A stretch of 64,000 nucleotides of DNA. Origin: Rhynochetos jubatus. Taxonomy: Eukaryota; Chordata; Aves; Eurypygiformes; Rhynochetidae. The DNA lies in the NCBI GenBank assembly GCA_027574665.1, contig CM050655.1, positions 5,766,001-5,830,000 of the forward strand, read 5' to 3'. Below the pieces are notes generated by a model. It worked only from the letters and a program-made list of their open reading frames with translations. It did no database searches and was not told the origin of the DNA. The translations under genes were made by a program, and so were the position numbers. Below are positions 25,101-36,400 of this stretch, piece after piece. Position 1 is the first letter of the stretch. Each line of letters begins with the position of its first letter.

Positions 25101-28100
25101 CAGCCCAACAGATAACCTGACCCCTGATGGCCCCGTTTCCCTGAAACTAAAAAGGACATCATCCTCATAGTACTTAAAGAGTAAGAAAGGCAACAGCACA
25201 AAGTTCTGTAGTTTTTGAGCTAAGAGCTAAAAGCAATTCAATGAACATGCTGTCACTGCACTTCAATGAGATAACACTCAGTTGTCTCTATTCAGGTTAT
25301 TTTTTAACCGGAAATAACATCAGTGGATTGAAGATCTTGCGTTCCAGCTCAACCCATTACAAGTTAACCGCTATATTCACCGTTCAAAGTCAGTCGTGAG
25401 CTCACACCGGGGCTACCCTGGGTGCTTGCCCACTCTCCAGGAATTACAGCTCTATTGATTTGAAGCCTTCCGTTGCCCAACACAGAATGTGAATGGCTGT
25501 GCTGCAGATAAGCAAAGACTAAGCCTAAACCAGAGAATTTATGTTGAGTACTGACACTATCGTGCAACCACAGGCCCTTAAAACTGTGGTCAGTTCTCTA
25601 AAAGTTTCTTTTGATCTGATCTCCGCGCTGAACCACAAAGTTGTTCCTTTGCATCAATATCTGAAACAACAAGGAGGGGAGCAACAACACCAAAAATAGC
25701 CGCTAATGAGGCTGCAGCAGCATTCAGAAACAAAAGACAGTTAAAAGGTAACTTCTGGATCTGGGGGGTTTTAAGAGCTGCAGTTTCCCTCCCTCTTCTA
25801 AAAGTATTCCCAAGAGGCATCTGGTTTGGTTCATTAAATCACTGCCCTCTGATCACGGAGAAGCAAAGGTAAGCTGCATTTTAAGCACACGTACAAGGGC
25901 AAACAGGTGAAGAGAGACGTTGCCACTACCGAAATGGGTTTAAGTTTCACTTTTATTCTGGCACACCTTCTGAGACAGCCAGCAAGAAGCACTTGAGTCT
26001 TTCCTCACAGGGTTTACTCACAGCCAATCTTAAGCTGTAGTAGCAGACCTTCAGGAACATTCCACTTCATTGTTAATTACAAAGCTCTTAGAAAACGAAC
26101 GCTGGGATAAGTTTGGCCCATACTGCTAGACTTCACTTCTAACGCTACGTATGCGTGATGCCTAATTCACAACATTTTATTCGAAACGATTATACGAACT
26201 TACTGTCTTCAGCGGATGGCACCTGTCCAGCTTGGCTAAAGATGACACTGGCCGCTGCCAAACAGTGTCGGGACTCCATAAAGCATTGCTGAGAGAAACA
26301 GAAATGGCAGCCATTAGCACTGCTAGAGGCAGCCCAAGCGGGGTGTCAGCCTGGCTAAACCCCTCGCCTCAGTACAGATATCGCAACACAAGTGACAAAA
26401 CTGAGAGGGTCCGGGGCATATTCCCCTGGGCACCGGAAGAAGAGACACAAGTTTTCCACATCTACTACTGGAAAACACTACGGGTATTTTCTACCCAGCC
26501 GTTTTCTCTCTCCCACAGCCACAACAGCAAGCCTTGCTTTTAATATCAGATGCACACACTGTGAACGTTTTCACTGTTGTGACCTACGCTACTATCGCTT
26601 CCTTGTGGCAAAGATGGTATCACGGGGGGTTAGTCGGAATGAGCTGGGCACACAAGTCAACATGACGAGTCAGATGTAGATTCTTTTACTCCCGTTTGGC
26701 AGCGCGTTGTTTAGCCATCAGTGCTACCGATGCGTCGAAGAGATGCGGAAATTACAAGTTACTACTGAAATGAGCATGAACTGGCTTAGGCACGGCAGAA
26801 GCCTTAAGCATCAGAAAAGAGTGTCTGAACAGTCTAGAATATAGGAATTCCTAGATAAAACTGAAGTGTTTCCCAACACAATGGATTATTTAGAGTCAAC
26901 ACAGACGTGTGGAAGCAAACAACTCCCTTCTTCCATATTCACATAGGCTCAATCGAGTCTCAGCACATGCTAAGGTACAAAGGACAGTAATTCATAGGAA
27001 ACATGCAGTGTGCAATACCTTGGCCCTCAGATGTTTCCCTATTTAAACTCGTTATTGTAAGAGAACAACATCATTACAAGAAACAACTCCAAATTAATTG
27101 ATTACAACCTTGAAGTTTTACTTAGGAGCACCAAGTCACGTCACTGGTGATACTTCATAAACTGTAGGGTTTTTCTTCTGTCTACACCCTGCTCATTTTT
27201 CCCACTGCCACCACAACACCACAAGAAAGCCACTGTGTTCTCTTGAGAAAAAACCTAACGGATGTTTCACGGCAGAAGACAACCCGTGGGTTTATAGCAG
27301 CGCATTTTCAATTCGACACGGAGCGTCTCAAGCAGCTGTTTAAACGACTGTCTTACTTGACATTAACGATCTAATTACAGCACAAAACCACGAGGTGTAT
27401 TACCTTAGAGAGATAGTACTGTGACAAAGTAGCAGCGTTGAGTGCCCACTCTACTGGGTAATAGCCACAATACTCCAGCTGCCGTTTAAGAGTAGTATGG
27501 CAATACTGCGCCGCCTTCTCAATCATCTCCAGGTGTTGGTAGACCTGTGCCAGGTAATACAGAGTGTGTGTATAGGCTTTTTCAAATCTGGAAAAAAAAA
27601 CCACAACCATCTCGTTAGATTGCTTCTTTTTTATTCCTCCCTAAACACACCCTCAGAAATTCAAAAGGTAATAACAATCCAGGCACGCTGTTACACACCC
27701 ACCTTTTGGATCTTTCTTGGTCTGTGAGTTTTTCTTCTTCTGCCATGAAGTGTTCACTGGGATCCAGGGGAGGATTTCCATCCTGCAAGAGCACAGGGTA
27801 TGTTCAGTAAGCTGCATTTCTCTTACTTTGTAGCACAGTGCTCCCTCTTCTGGCTGCAGACGATTTACCATTTTTCAACCCCAAATTCAACAAAACTTCG
27901 CATAACGCAGCTACACCTATCAGAATGTCACACCTCTGGAGGAATTCCATGAAACACAGGAGACTCTGAGGAAGAAAGCCACAATTCCACATGGAATTAC
28001 AGGGCTTTTCAGCTTGCAGAGGACTTCTGCTTACATACTTTAAAGTAATGCATGCTATCTGCGCCAGAAACTCAACCTGGATTCTACAGAACAACGGGGT

Positions 28101-31100
28101 GTCTTTGTTTTGTACCCTAACACAACGTGTTTTAAAGCATCGATTTAATACTAAGCGTGACTTGAGGTGTGAAATATTGGTTTGCCCAGCTGCACTGTCG
28201 TGGCAAGAAAACATCCTGCAGGAAGTACTGCAAAGAACATCATGTGCAGAGCGCTCAGCAGACGTGCTAAAACTGCTCCTGCCGCTGTGAAACGACTCCC
28301 TTTATTCACCAGCGACTCCAACACATCCGTGAGGCAACAGGCAATGTCTGAGGAGGAGGAAGCTGCACAGATCGATCTCGTGAGACATATAAAACAGGTT
28401 TCTTTCCTTGATCAAGAAGGGAAAGTAAGATGTTGCCGTGCACACAGAAGTAACTGATCTTAAACTTATTTCTGTGCATTCTGTGACGTGAGTTTCTGGG
28501 ATGAACGCAGAACAGCGACAACTATACACCTTTCAGCAGTGGTCTGTCCAACCCTGCCTCCAAACAACCGTCACTAGGGTTTGAGTCAGCTACCTGCAAG
28601 CCCAACAGATTAACACTGCTGACGGCCACATTACATTAGTCTGTGTTTATCTGATTTCCTTTGTCATTACGAAACACTTCAGATGCCAATTCAAAAACAC
28701 TTACACTAAGGTCTCTTTCTAAAAGGTGGCTTTTTTCCATAACACAGTGCACCCTGAAGGACGTTCAACGTGTCTGACAGCAACAGAACCCAGCTGAGTG
28801 TGCAGTTTTCCCAGCCCTTTCCTAACCCCATTTATTTCTTAGCCCAAGAGAAAGTAAGGCAACAAATAAAAAGCAGTCCAGAGAGACGCTTTTCATAAGA
28901 TAATATGGACTCAGGCAGAAAGGGTAGAGAATACATTCACTTTATGGGGAAGAAACCATTCCCATGTTTGTATTTCTTCTCATTACAAAAAATCTTGAAA
29001 GGCTTTGCTTGTTTGCTTTCAATGGAAATGGTTTATTCATCTTCAAAGATAAACAAATGGGTCTGAAACAGACACAGACAAATAAATAAGAGTGCTTAAC
29101 CTACCAGAGCTGCAGATATTTTATGTAAGCTTTTAATCTTTAGGGTTTTCTGTTTATACCTCTTTGTTTTCTGAGATGTGAATTTATAACCCTCCATCTT
29201 GTTTTGTTTACAGATACAAAGGCTCCCAAACCTTCCAACGAGATGTGCAGTGTATTCCGGCAAGCCTATGACCTGCCACTACCAAGGAAAGCAATTGAAA
29301 CGATACGGTAAGCAAGAGCCTTGTCTCCTTCTGTATCTAACAATTAATCCTCTGATGTCAAAACACAAGTGATCTGATGTCGGCTTACTGACAGCCGTGT
29401 GTGTGTATACCCTCGTCAGGCAGCGAAGCCCCAGGAGGAATATTCACTAGCCACAACTAACAAGAATTAATCATTTTGACAAAGGCCCACAGTGAAAATA
29501 TGAAGTATTTGGCACTTCAATTACCACTTCAATTTCGTAGTCCCCGGAGCAAGCGCCGGAATCTTTTAGCGGCGCGGTGGAAGCTGGCAGTATCGTACCT
29601 GGCTGGGTATGAACAGCAAAGCTGACAGCAGGAACGAACCGGGGAGAGTGTCCGTCGACAGCTGCGGTATCTCTAGTCAGACCAACCAACCCAGAGGGTG
29701 GAAAATACACAGACAAACTTTTCAGCACAAGCAAGGTCTTTTACTCCAGGTCCACTACCTCTCCCAACACTGTAGGCCAGCACAGCTACAAAGGTGGGAA
29801 CGGAGCAGTAACCAACCCATGAAAACTAACCCAGTCTACAGTTTCCACGAGAATAATCCCTGCTATAAACCAAGTTCACGCAACACCCAAACTGCAGTTT
29901 CATTAACTGAGTTCTGCCCAACCTTTATAGCTGTCCTGAGAAACAGACACTGCTCCTTTAAGGCCACAGATGTTTGTAGCTCACTCCCTGAGGCAAGTCA
30001 GTGGAGGAACAGCTTTACAAAGAGCTTAAATATAGCACAAGGGAGTCTTTGTGGATACACAGCAGAATCCAGGACTCAGAAGGCTGTTTAATATGCACGA
30101 AGGGTCTAGCTGTTTATAAGGCTGCCCTCTTGGCTAGGGAACTGAACGGCTTGCCTCTGCGCGATACTGTGCGCAGTCAGAGCAAATCATGCACGTGTTA
30201 GTTTTGTTTCCTTTTCCCACCGAAAGCAATGGATGGACATTTTACAGCATTTCCAAGATAAGGTTAAGAATAGTCTTAATTAAAAGCCAAATTACACCTG
30301 GCTTCAACTTGGGATTATCAATTCACAGAGCTTTCATTGGTTTTGAGCAAAACCATTTTCCTGAATAAGTCCATTTTGAAATTAGCAAGTGCTGCAGTAG
30401 TGTGCCTCTTCCTACGCGAGCAGTACAAATCACAGCACTTCTCCAACGTATCACAGCAGCCCCTACAAAGCGCAGAAACTCAAGTTCCATCACACGGGGT
30501 ATTTTTTCCAAAGATTACTAAAGCTGGACGTGAGAGTAAGACCCGCCACAGTGTTGTGGAACACAGTACCTCTTTCATGTATTGATTATACAAGGCTTCT
30601 GCAGATTCCAAGTAGGTTTGGGCGGTTTTAATTTCATCCCTTTCAGACCACAGGATGCCTAGATTGTTCTAAAGGTAAAAGGAAAACCAAAATTATAATT
30701 TTGCCACTACATTCCATTTACATCACACATTCTCCCCAAACAATTTATCAATCTTCATCCTTACACAAGCATTCTGATACAATGGACTGCAAAATTTGTG
30801 CCCGCTCATTTTTTCGTGAGTTGCTCAAAAAGGAGGGTTCTCACACAGCGACAAAAGTCACCTAACAAACTGCAACTTTCTGCGTTTACACTGCTGAATT
30901 AGGACTGGTGTGTTCAAATAACGAGCGCCTTCCACACACTATGTTCTCCATCTGATTCATGCAGCTTTTATATTGTACAAAACACCACGAAAAAGGCCAA
31001 GGTATTTGAAATTTGACATCACGACCGTAGAAAAATATAACAGGAAAAACGAATGCTTGCGTATTTTCAACACCGAAAATAGATGAAAAGAACCGTTAAG

Positions 31101-32861
31101 ATGAAAAAGCTACAGATTGCTGCCTTCAAATTTTAATCACAGCAATGTACACAGTAACGCGACTGCATCCGTGAACCCACCTTTCACAAGAAGTACCTCT
31201 AATTTCGTTAAGAACATAAAGGTATTAATGATTATCCACATCTGATGTGCTAATTCCTAGGCAGCGGTGTTACTAAATCCAACAGGGCTAAGAAAAAAAC
31301 AACTCCAGAAGTGCTAGAACATGTAGCTGTGTGCCAGTGCTGTGGCCCTTTCAATCCCATCTGTCATTTCTTTAAAAAACCAGCATGATGTTATGAACAG
31401 AAATACTTTGCCCCTGGCCAAGCAGCAGAACAGACCAGATTTTGTGATACACATCCTTCAGCAGAAGCTCTGGAATTAGAGGTCTGTCTACAGAAACAGG
31501 CCCGGCAGGAAAAAGGAATCTTCCTTCCTTCAAGAGAAGTCAGTCCCGTGACAACACACTCCGTAGGACCTAGAACGTTCACAAATACTGCTTCTGTATC
31601 AGAATGTTTATTAAAAACTCAAGTCTTTTACAACCCTTGGATGGAAGCATGCCTAACGGTAGCAGTCTCGCCTTCTGCTGGACCACAGCACATCGCACAC
31701 GTGACACAAACTTTATCCTGCTCTTCAGGAAAGGCCGAGAGCAGGGAAACCCACGCCAAGGACGACATTCGCCCTGCAGAGCACTGTCTGCCAACGCACC
31801 GGTTCAGAAGCACAGTGGAATCCCTGGCCCCCAACCACAAAAGCACCAACTCCCCAGCACCACACGCTGGGAAGGTGTTACCTTATTGTGCCTGGCCTCA
31901 CGGGCGACCTCCAACCCTGCAATGAGTAACAGATTGGTAGCGGTGTACCCAGGAGAGGGAGCAGATGTCACCAACTCCAGGCGACTCGGTTAATTTATCC
32001 ACGTACGGCAAGGCACCGGTTAACTAGCGCCTTTCGCCACGAACACGCAATTCCGTGACCATTTTGCTGGGTCTGACAAGGAAGCCCTACTAAGCCTTTC
32101 CTAAGTGGAGCAGCCAGTTTTGACAGAGACCTCTAAATAACTGCCCTGTTTGATTTAGTCCAGAGGTAGGTGTCAAACTACACACCAGTGCCACGACGGA
32201 GCGCTGAGCAAAGGCCCTTTGGTGAACCTTCATCCGGCAAAAGCTCATTTCATTAACAGCATCGCTTTCTTTGCAACGAAGAAGTGGATATGACTACTTC
32301 TAGCCCTAACAAGACTATTTTCTCACCCGGAATAAACCATACTAGATTAAGAGACACCAAGTGAGGCCGCAAGGCAACCAGGTGCCAGCTTTCGACAGGG
32401 GTTTACCGTGTCGGGACAGCGCATCAACACCGCCCGCAGGCACGGCACGGCCCCCCCCCCGCCTCCCCAGCCCCGCACCAGGCCCCCCTCCGGCCTCCGC
32501 CGCCCCAGCGCACCTGGGCCTGTATGTAGAGGGAGACGCAGTCCGGGGAGAGGCGGTGGGGCTGGAGGAGCTGCGTGCAGCGCTGCAGGTGCTCCTCGCC
32601 GGCCGACAGCTCCTCGGTGTCGGTGTGGTTGACGCCCAGCTCGTACTCCAGCACGGCCCGCCGCACGGCCAGCAGCCGCGCCTCGTCGCCCTCCTCGGCG
32701 GCGCTCAGCAGCTGTTTGACCTCCTGGAGCAGCGCCCGGGCGCTGTACTTGGAGCGGTAGGGCTCGGTCTCCGGGTCCTTGCGCGACTCCACGGCCGAGA
32801 GCGTCCGGGCGGTGCGGAACTTGTCGCACACCGCGGCCCATCCGCCTCCCGCCGCCGCCAT
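22112..32861 (-). CDS. KIFBP: KIF-binding protein (KIFBP/KIF1BP)
   Basis: KIFBP is a TPR-like alpha-helical protein that binds motor domains of a subset of kinesins (e.g. KIF15, KIF18A, KIF1B) and blocks microtubule binding; human loss causes Goldberg-Shprintzen syndrome. Coding exons: 32514-32861, 30570-30668, 27703-27782, 27404-27587, 26204-26288, 23711-23820 and 22112-22990. Phases are consistent, with GT-AG at every junction, giving 594 aa. Family signatures: YRSKYSARALLQEVK and GVNHTDTEELSAGEEHL in exon 1, NNLGILWSERDEI in exon 2, YYLAQVYQHLEM in exon 4, CFMESRHCLAAASVIF in exon 5, EIARCWIKYCLNLLQ in exon 6, and VTDHIEIVQDHSALFKVLAFF plus CKMHKRRIDMLEP in the large last exon. It is about 27 aa shorter than human KIFBP (621 aa), because the acidic/proline-rich linker after ARALLQEVK in exon 1 is nearly absent. 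The start codon is the first in-frame ATG inside the CpG island and aligns with the human N terminus. Confidence 0.97.
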
Positions 32862-33130
32862 CTTGCCTCCGCAGGCCGCCCAGCGTCACGCACGACGCTT
32901 ACCGCGCCGCTGGCCAATCACCGCCGCGCTGAGGCGCGGGCCCCGCCCCCCTCCCCAGCCCCGCCGCCATGGCGCCCGCAGCGGCGCCGCCCCCCCCCAC
33001 CCCGCCGCCACAGCAGCCCCCGGTTCCCCCCCCCCCAGCGCCGTTTCCAATTCTTCATGTTCAGTTCAACCCTGTGTCGGGGCTGGGGACAGACGGTACG
33101 GACGGGCTCAGAACCCGCAGGCAGTGACAG
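32400..33130 (-). promoter_or_regulatory. CpG-island promoter of KIFBP with CCAAT box and YY1-type site
   Basis: A CpG-dense island covers the first exon and upstream flank of KIFBP. A CCAAT box lies at 32914-32918 (ATTGG on the gene strand), 53 bp upstream of the start codon, a typical NF-Y spacing. AAGATGGCGGC at 32854-32864 overlaps the start codon and matches the YY1 activator motif that often sits just downstream of the start of transcription. No TATA box is seen. The island lies only ~400-600 bp past the end of DDX21. Confidence 0.7.
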
Positions 33131-33232
33131 GCCACCTAAGCCCCCGCCCCCGCGGGATGCCCTCAGGGTTCGGCGCTGAGGGGCCCGATCCCAAATTTAT
33201 CTGAAAAAAACGTTGTTTTTAGAACCAGATTT

Positions 33233-33238
33233 TTTAAT
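33233..33238 (-). terminator. Candidate poly(A) signal (ATTAAA) of DDX21
   Basis: ATTAAA on the minus strand about 259 nt past the DDX21 stop codon. It is the only reasonable signal between that stop and the KIFBP promoter. If used, the DDX21 3' end is about 370 bp upstream of the KIFBP start codon. Confidence 0.45.
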
Positions 33239-33496
33239 GCAAGGGCTGCGGAACAGGCAAGGTGCGGGAACTGTCCGTGTTCGGAAGAGCGTTGCCCCCC
33301 GCGCCCCCGGAGAGCGCACGGCCTTGGGTTTCAGGTGTGCCAGCCCAAACAGCAGCTCTTGGGAGCAGCCCCTCGCTTGTTTTCAGCCGTCCTCAAAGCC
33401 AGGCTGCCTTCCTCAAGGAATAAAGACAAAGAGGAACCTCTAGTGGGCTTCTACTTTTGGATAAAAATCAGCTCAGTCCCATCGCCGCAGCGGCAG

Positions 33497-36400
33497 TTAA
33501 TCATGCGACCTCTTAAAATCATGTCCCCGGTTTCCGTTCTTAAACCAGGTGTTTCTCTTGAAGCCGCCGTCACCTTGCCTCCCGTTTCCGAACCTGGAGA
33601 ACCCTCGTCCTGCTTCCTGGGGGATCTCTTCCAGCTCAGGCAGTTCCTCGGCCACCGACAGCTGCCAGCGCCTGGTGTCCTTCCACTGCTCCTGAAACAA
33701 GAACGACGTCAGGAGACATTCCGTGCCTGCTGGCGTGCCCAAGGCACGCCGTGCCATCGAAAGCAACGCTGAATGCAGAGGCGTCTCCAGGTAAATCCCA
33801 CCCCCGCCAAACAGGCCGGCGGATCCCTCTTGGGAGACAACTCGCAGTCCTTTGACAAAGCATAAAGGATCACGAAGGGAGAAGAGGAAGTGAAGTCAGC
33901 AGGAAACTGGTTAACTCTCAAACACACCGGAGAGATCCAAACCCAGCATAGCCACAGAACACTGGATTTTGTTTAATAAAGGTAACACAATGGGAACTGA
34001 GAAAGAGGCGTAACTCTGCTGTGCTCCTTCCAAGGACTCTTGTCTATGCAACGTTCTTTCTAAACCACAAACCTTGTCCTCCCAAACCACCCCATACACG
34101 GCAATCAGCAAACTCTGCATCGCCAGGTCCCAGAGCTGCACACACATACCTGTACGTTACTCAGCTCGCCAGCAGGGATATCAAAGCACACCCCCTGTAA
34201 CGGGAAAAAAGGGCATTTGGTTTCCAAAGATATATTCACGAACAGAGACTCACAACTCCAGACACATGAACTGAACGAGCAGTAATTCTGTACAGGTGCT
34301 TCAGAACTCCTGCCTCAATCCCTGCAAAGAGCAGCCCTAACACACCACCCCTTCTTCCCCAAGGTCGGGCCATCTTACCGTCTTCCCCTTGAGGAAACGC
34401 ATGGCGGATATTTTGGCATCTACCTCCTCGCCAAGCTGTTCTTTCAGGCCTCGCCAGGCGTAGCTCATGGAGCGCATTTCTATTGAACACTGTAACACCA
34501 TGGTCACAAAGCCCTGCAGGGAAAAAAGGGAAAAAAAGGTTTACAAGTTTGGCTGGAGGGCCTGTAACTCACTAACTGTAACGAGCTACACAATGACTTC
34601 TTCCTGTAACGCAGTATTGAATCTAAGAAAGCAGCTTCCCAAAAGCCTCCTAAGAAGCTGAAGGTATCCATCTAACCCAGGACTGCGCTGTGATATAACG
34701 GCCAATAGCACTGCTGTATTTTAGCCAGAAGTAGGGACACATTCAATACATACAGACAGCTACCACTGGAAAAGGGTGAAAAAATAAACCCCAAAGTGAT
34801 ACAAGAAGCACAGTCCAATCACACACTATTTCCAAACTTGCGTTGCCTTGAAACCAACTGGGCCAAGTCCTCCACCAATGCCTCAGAAGAAGGGCTGTAC
34901 TTCTGTCCCACGGAGATCTCTTTGCAACCCGGTAGGCCCATGCAAGACTTACTTGAAATAGGCAGAAATGTAAGACAACGGGGAAACTACAACAGCAAAG
35001 CCCAATCTATCAGCTCGTAAAATTTCATTAAACTCCATCAAGGTCTTCTGTCACTTAGATCTCTGAAGAAATTCTTCCAACTCTCATCACAAGAAAATTT
35101 ACAGACAGATGTTGAGTTTCTCTGGTTTGCTGCAGAGCGCCCCTAAGAGCTGGTTTCGGCTAAGGAGCGAGTGACACGCCAGAAGCTGGGGATAACGGCT
35201 ATTCAGAAACCCCACTGAAAGAGCCTGAGAAGACAGCATGCTTGGACTGGACCCGACCAATTCATCTATCCATTCTTCTTAACACAGGTTTAACGTTACT
35301 TACTGCAGTAGAGTTGAGTAAGGAGCGCTGCTGGATGTAGGATGCTCCAGAAATATGGGCTAGAGCTGCAGCCAGGGCAGCAACCGCCCCTTTTTCATCT
35401 ATGAGCTCTTGAGCAGATTTTCTGAAGTAGTCTACTGCAGAAGGAGGAATGGCCTCCAACAACCTATGTGGTGACAACAGAAGTTTGAGATCAGCGGTCA
35501 ACCTGAAGTGCAGTCATGTTTAAGACAGGTTTCAGAGAGCTTTAAAAGCCCTGGCTGCCATGGTTATGCTCCACTACCACTCGTTTAACTCAACGCCTTC
35601 AGGAACACACACCTCCTCTGTCCATTAAGCCAAGCCTCTTCAAAGGTGTGTTCACAGAACAGTTTGGGTTGGAAGGGACCTTAAAGCTCATCCAGTTCCA
35701 ACCCCCTGCCATGGGCAGGGACACCCTCCACTAGCCCAGGTTGCTCCAAGCCTCATCCAGCCTGGCCTTGGACACTTCCAGGGATGGGGCATCCACAGCT
35801 TCTCTGGGCAACCTGTCCCAGGGCCTCCCTACCCTCTCTGGGAAGAACTTGGTCCTGATACCCAATCCAGGTCTTCCCTCTTTCACTTTAAACCCGTTAC
35901 CCCTTGTCCTGTCACTCCCTGTCCTTGTAAAAAGTCCCCCCAGCTTCCTTGTAGCCCCGCCAGGCACTGGAAGGTGCTATAAGTGTTCAAAACACTGAGC
36001 ATGTACAACGTGGTGTGTTTGAGAGCGTGGATAAACACATCAAGGGAAGGCTCCAAAACATAACCATGCTTAAGGCCACACCCACGAATCCACAAAAGTG
36101 TTGCCAGCAAACCCAACAAGCCCTTGCTTTTCCTTCACAGGGAAGAGAAGCAAACCACTACAGCGCCACTGCTGGGGATGGGGCAAGGCACTTTGTGCTC
36201 TCAGCGAAAGCCAATTAAATTGGTTATTTCCACGAGAGACAGTGAAAACAGGCTGGGGAACCAAGAACAGCTACCTCTCTAATGCTATTTTTGGTACACC
36301 GGCACCTCCCACCGTTTCAGTACACGGTGAACCCAACACGATGCCCATGATCTCCTTCGCACTGATCAGATCTTGGCTAATTACACATTCTCTGACAGGG

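Noticed and set aside
32361-33204. Plus-strand open frames of 272 and 141 codons opposite KIFBP exon 1
   Set aside because: They are the antisense of the KIFBP first exon and its CpG island, with no recognisable protein features.
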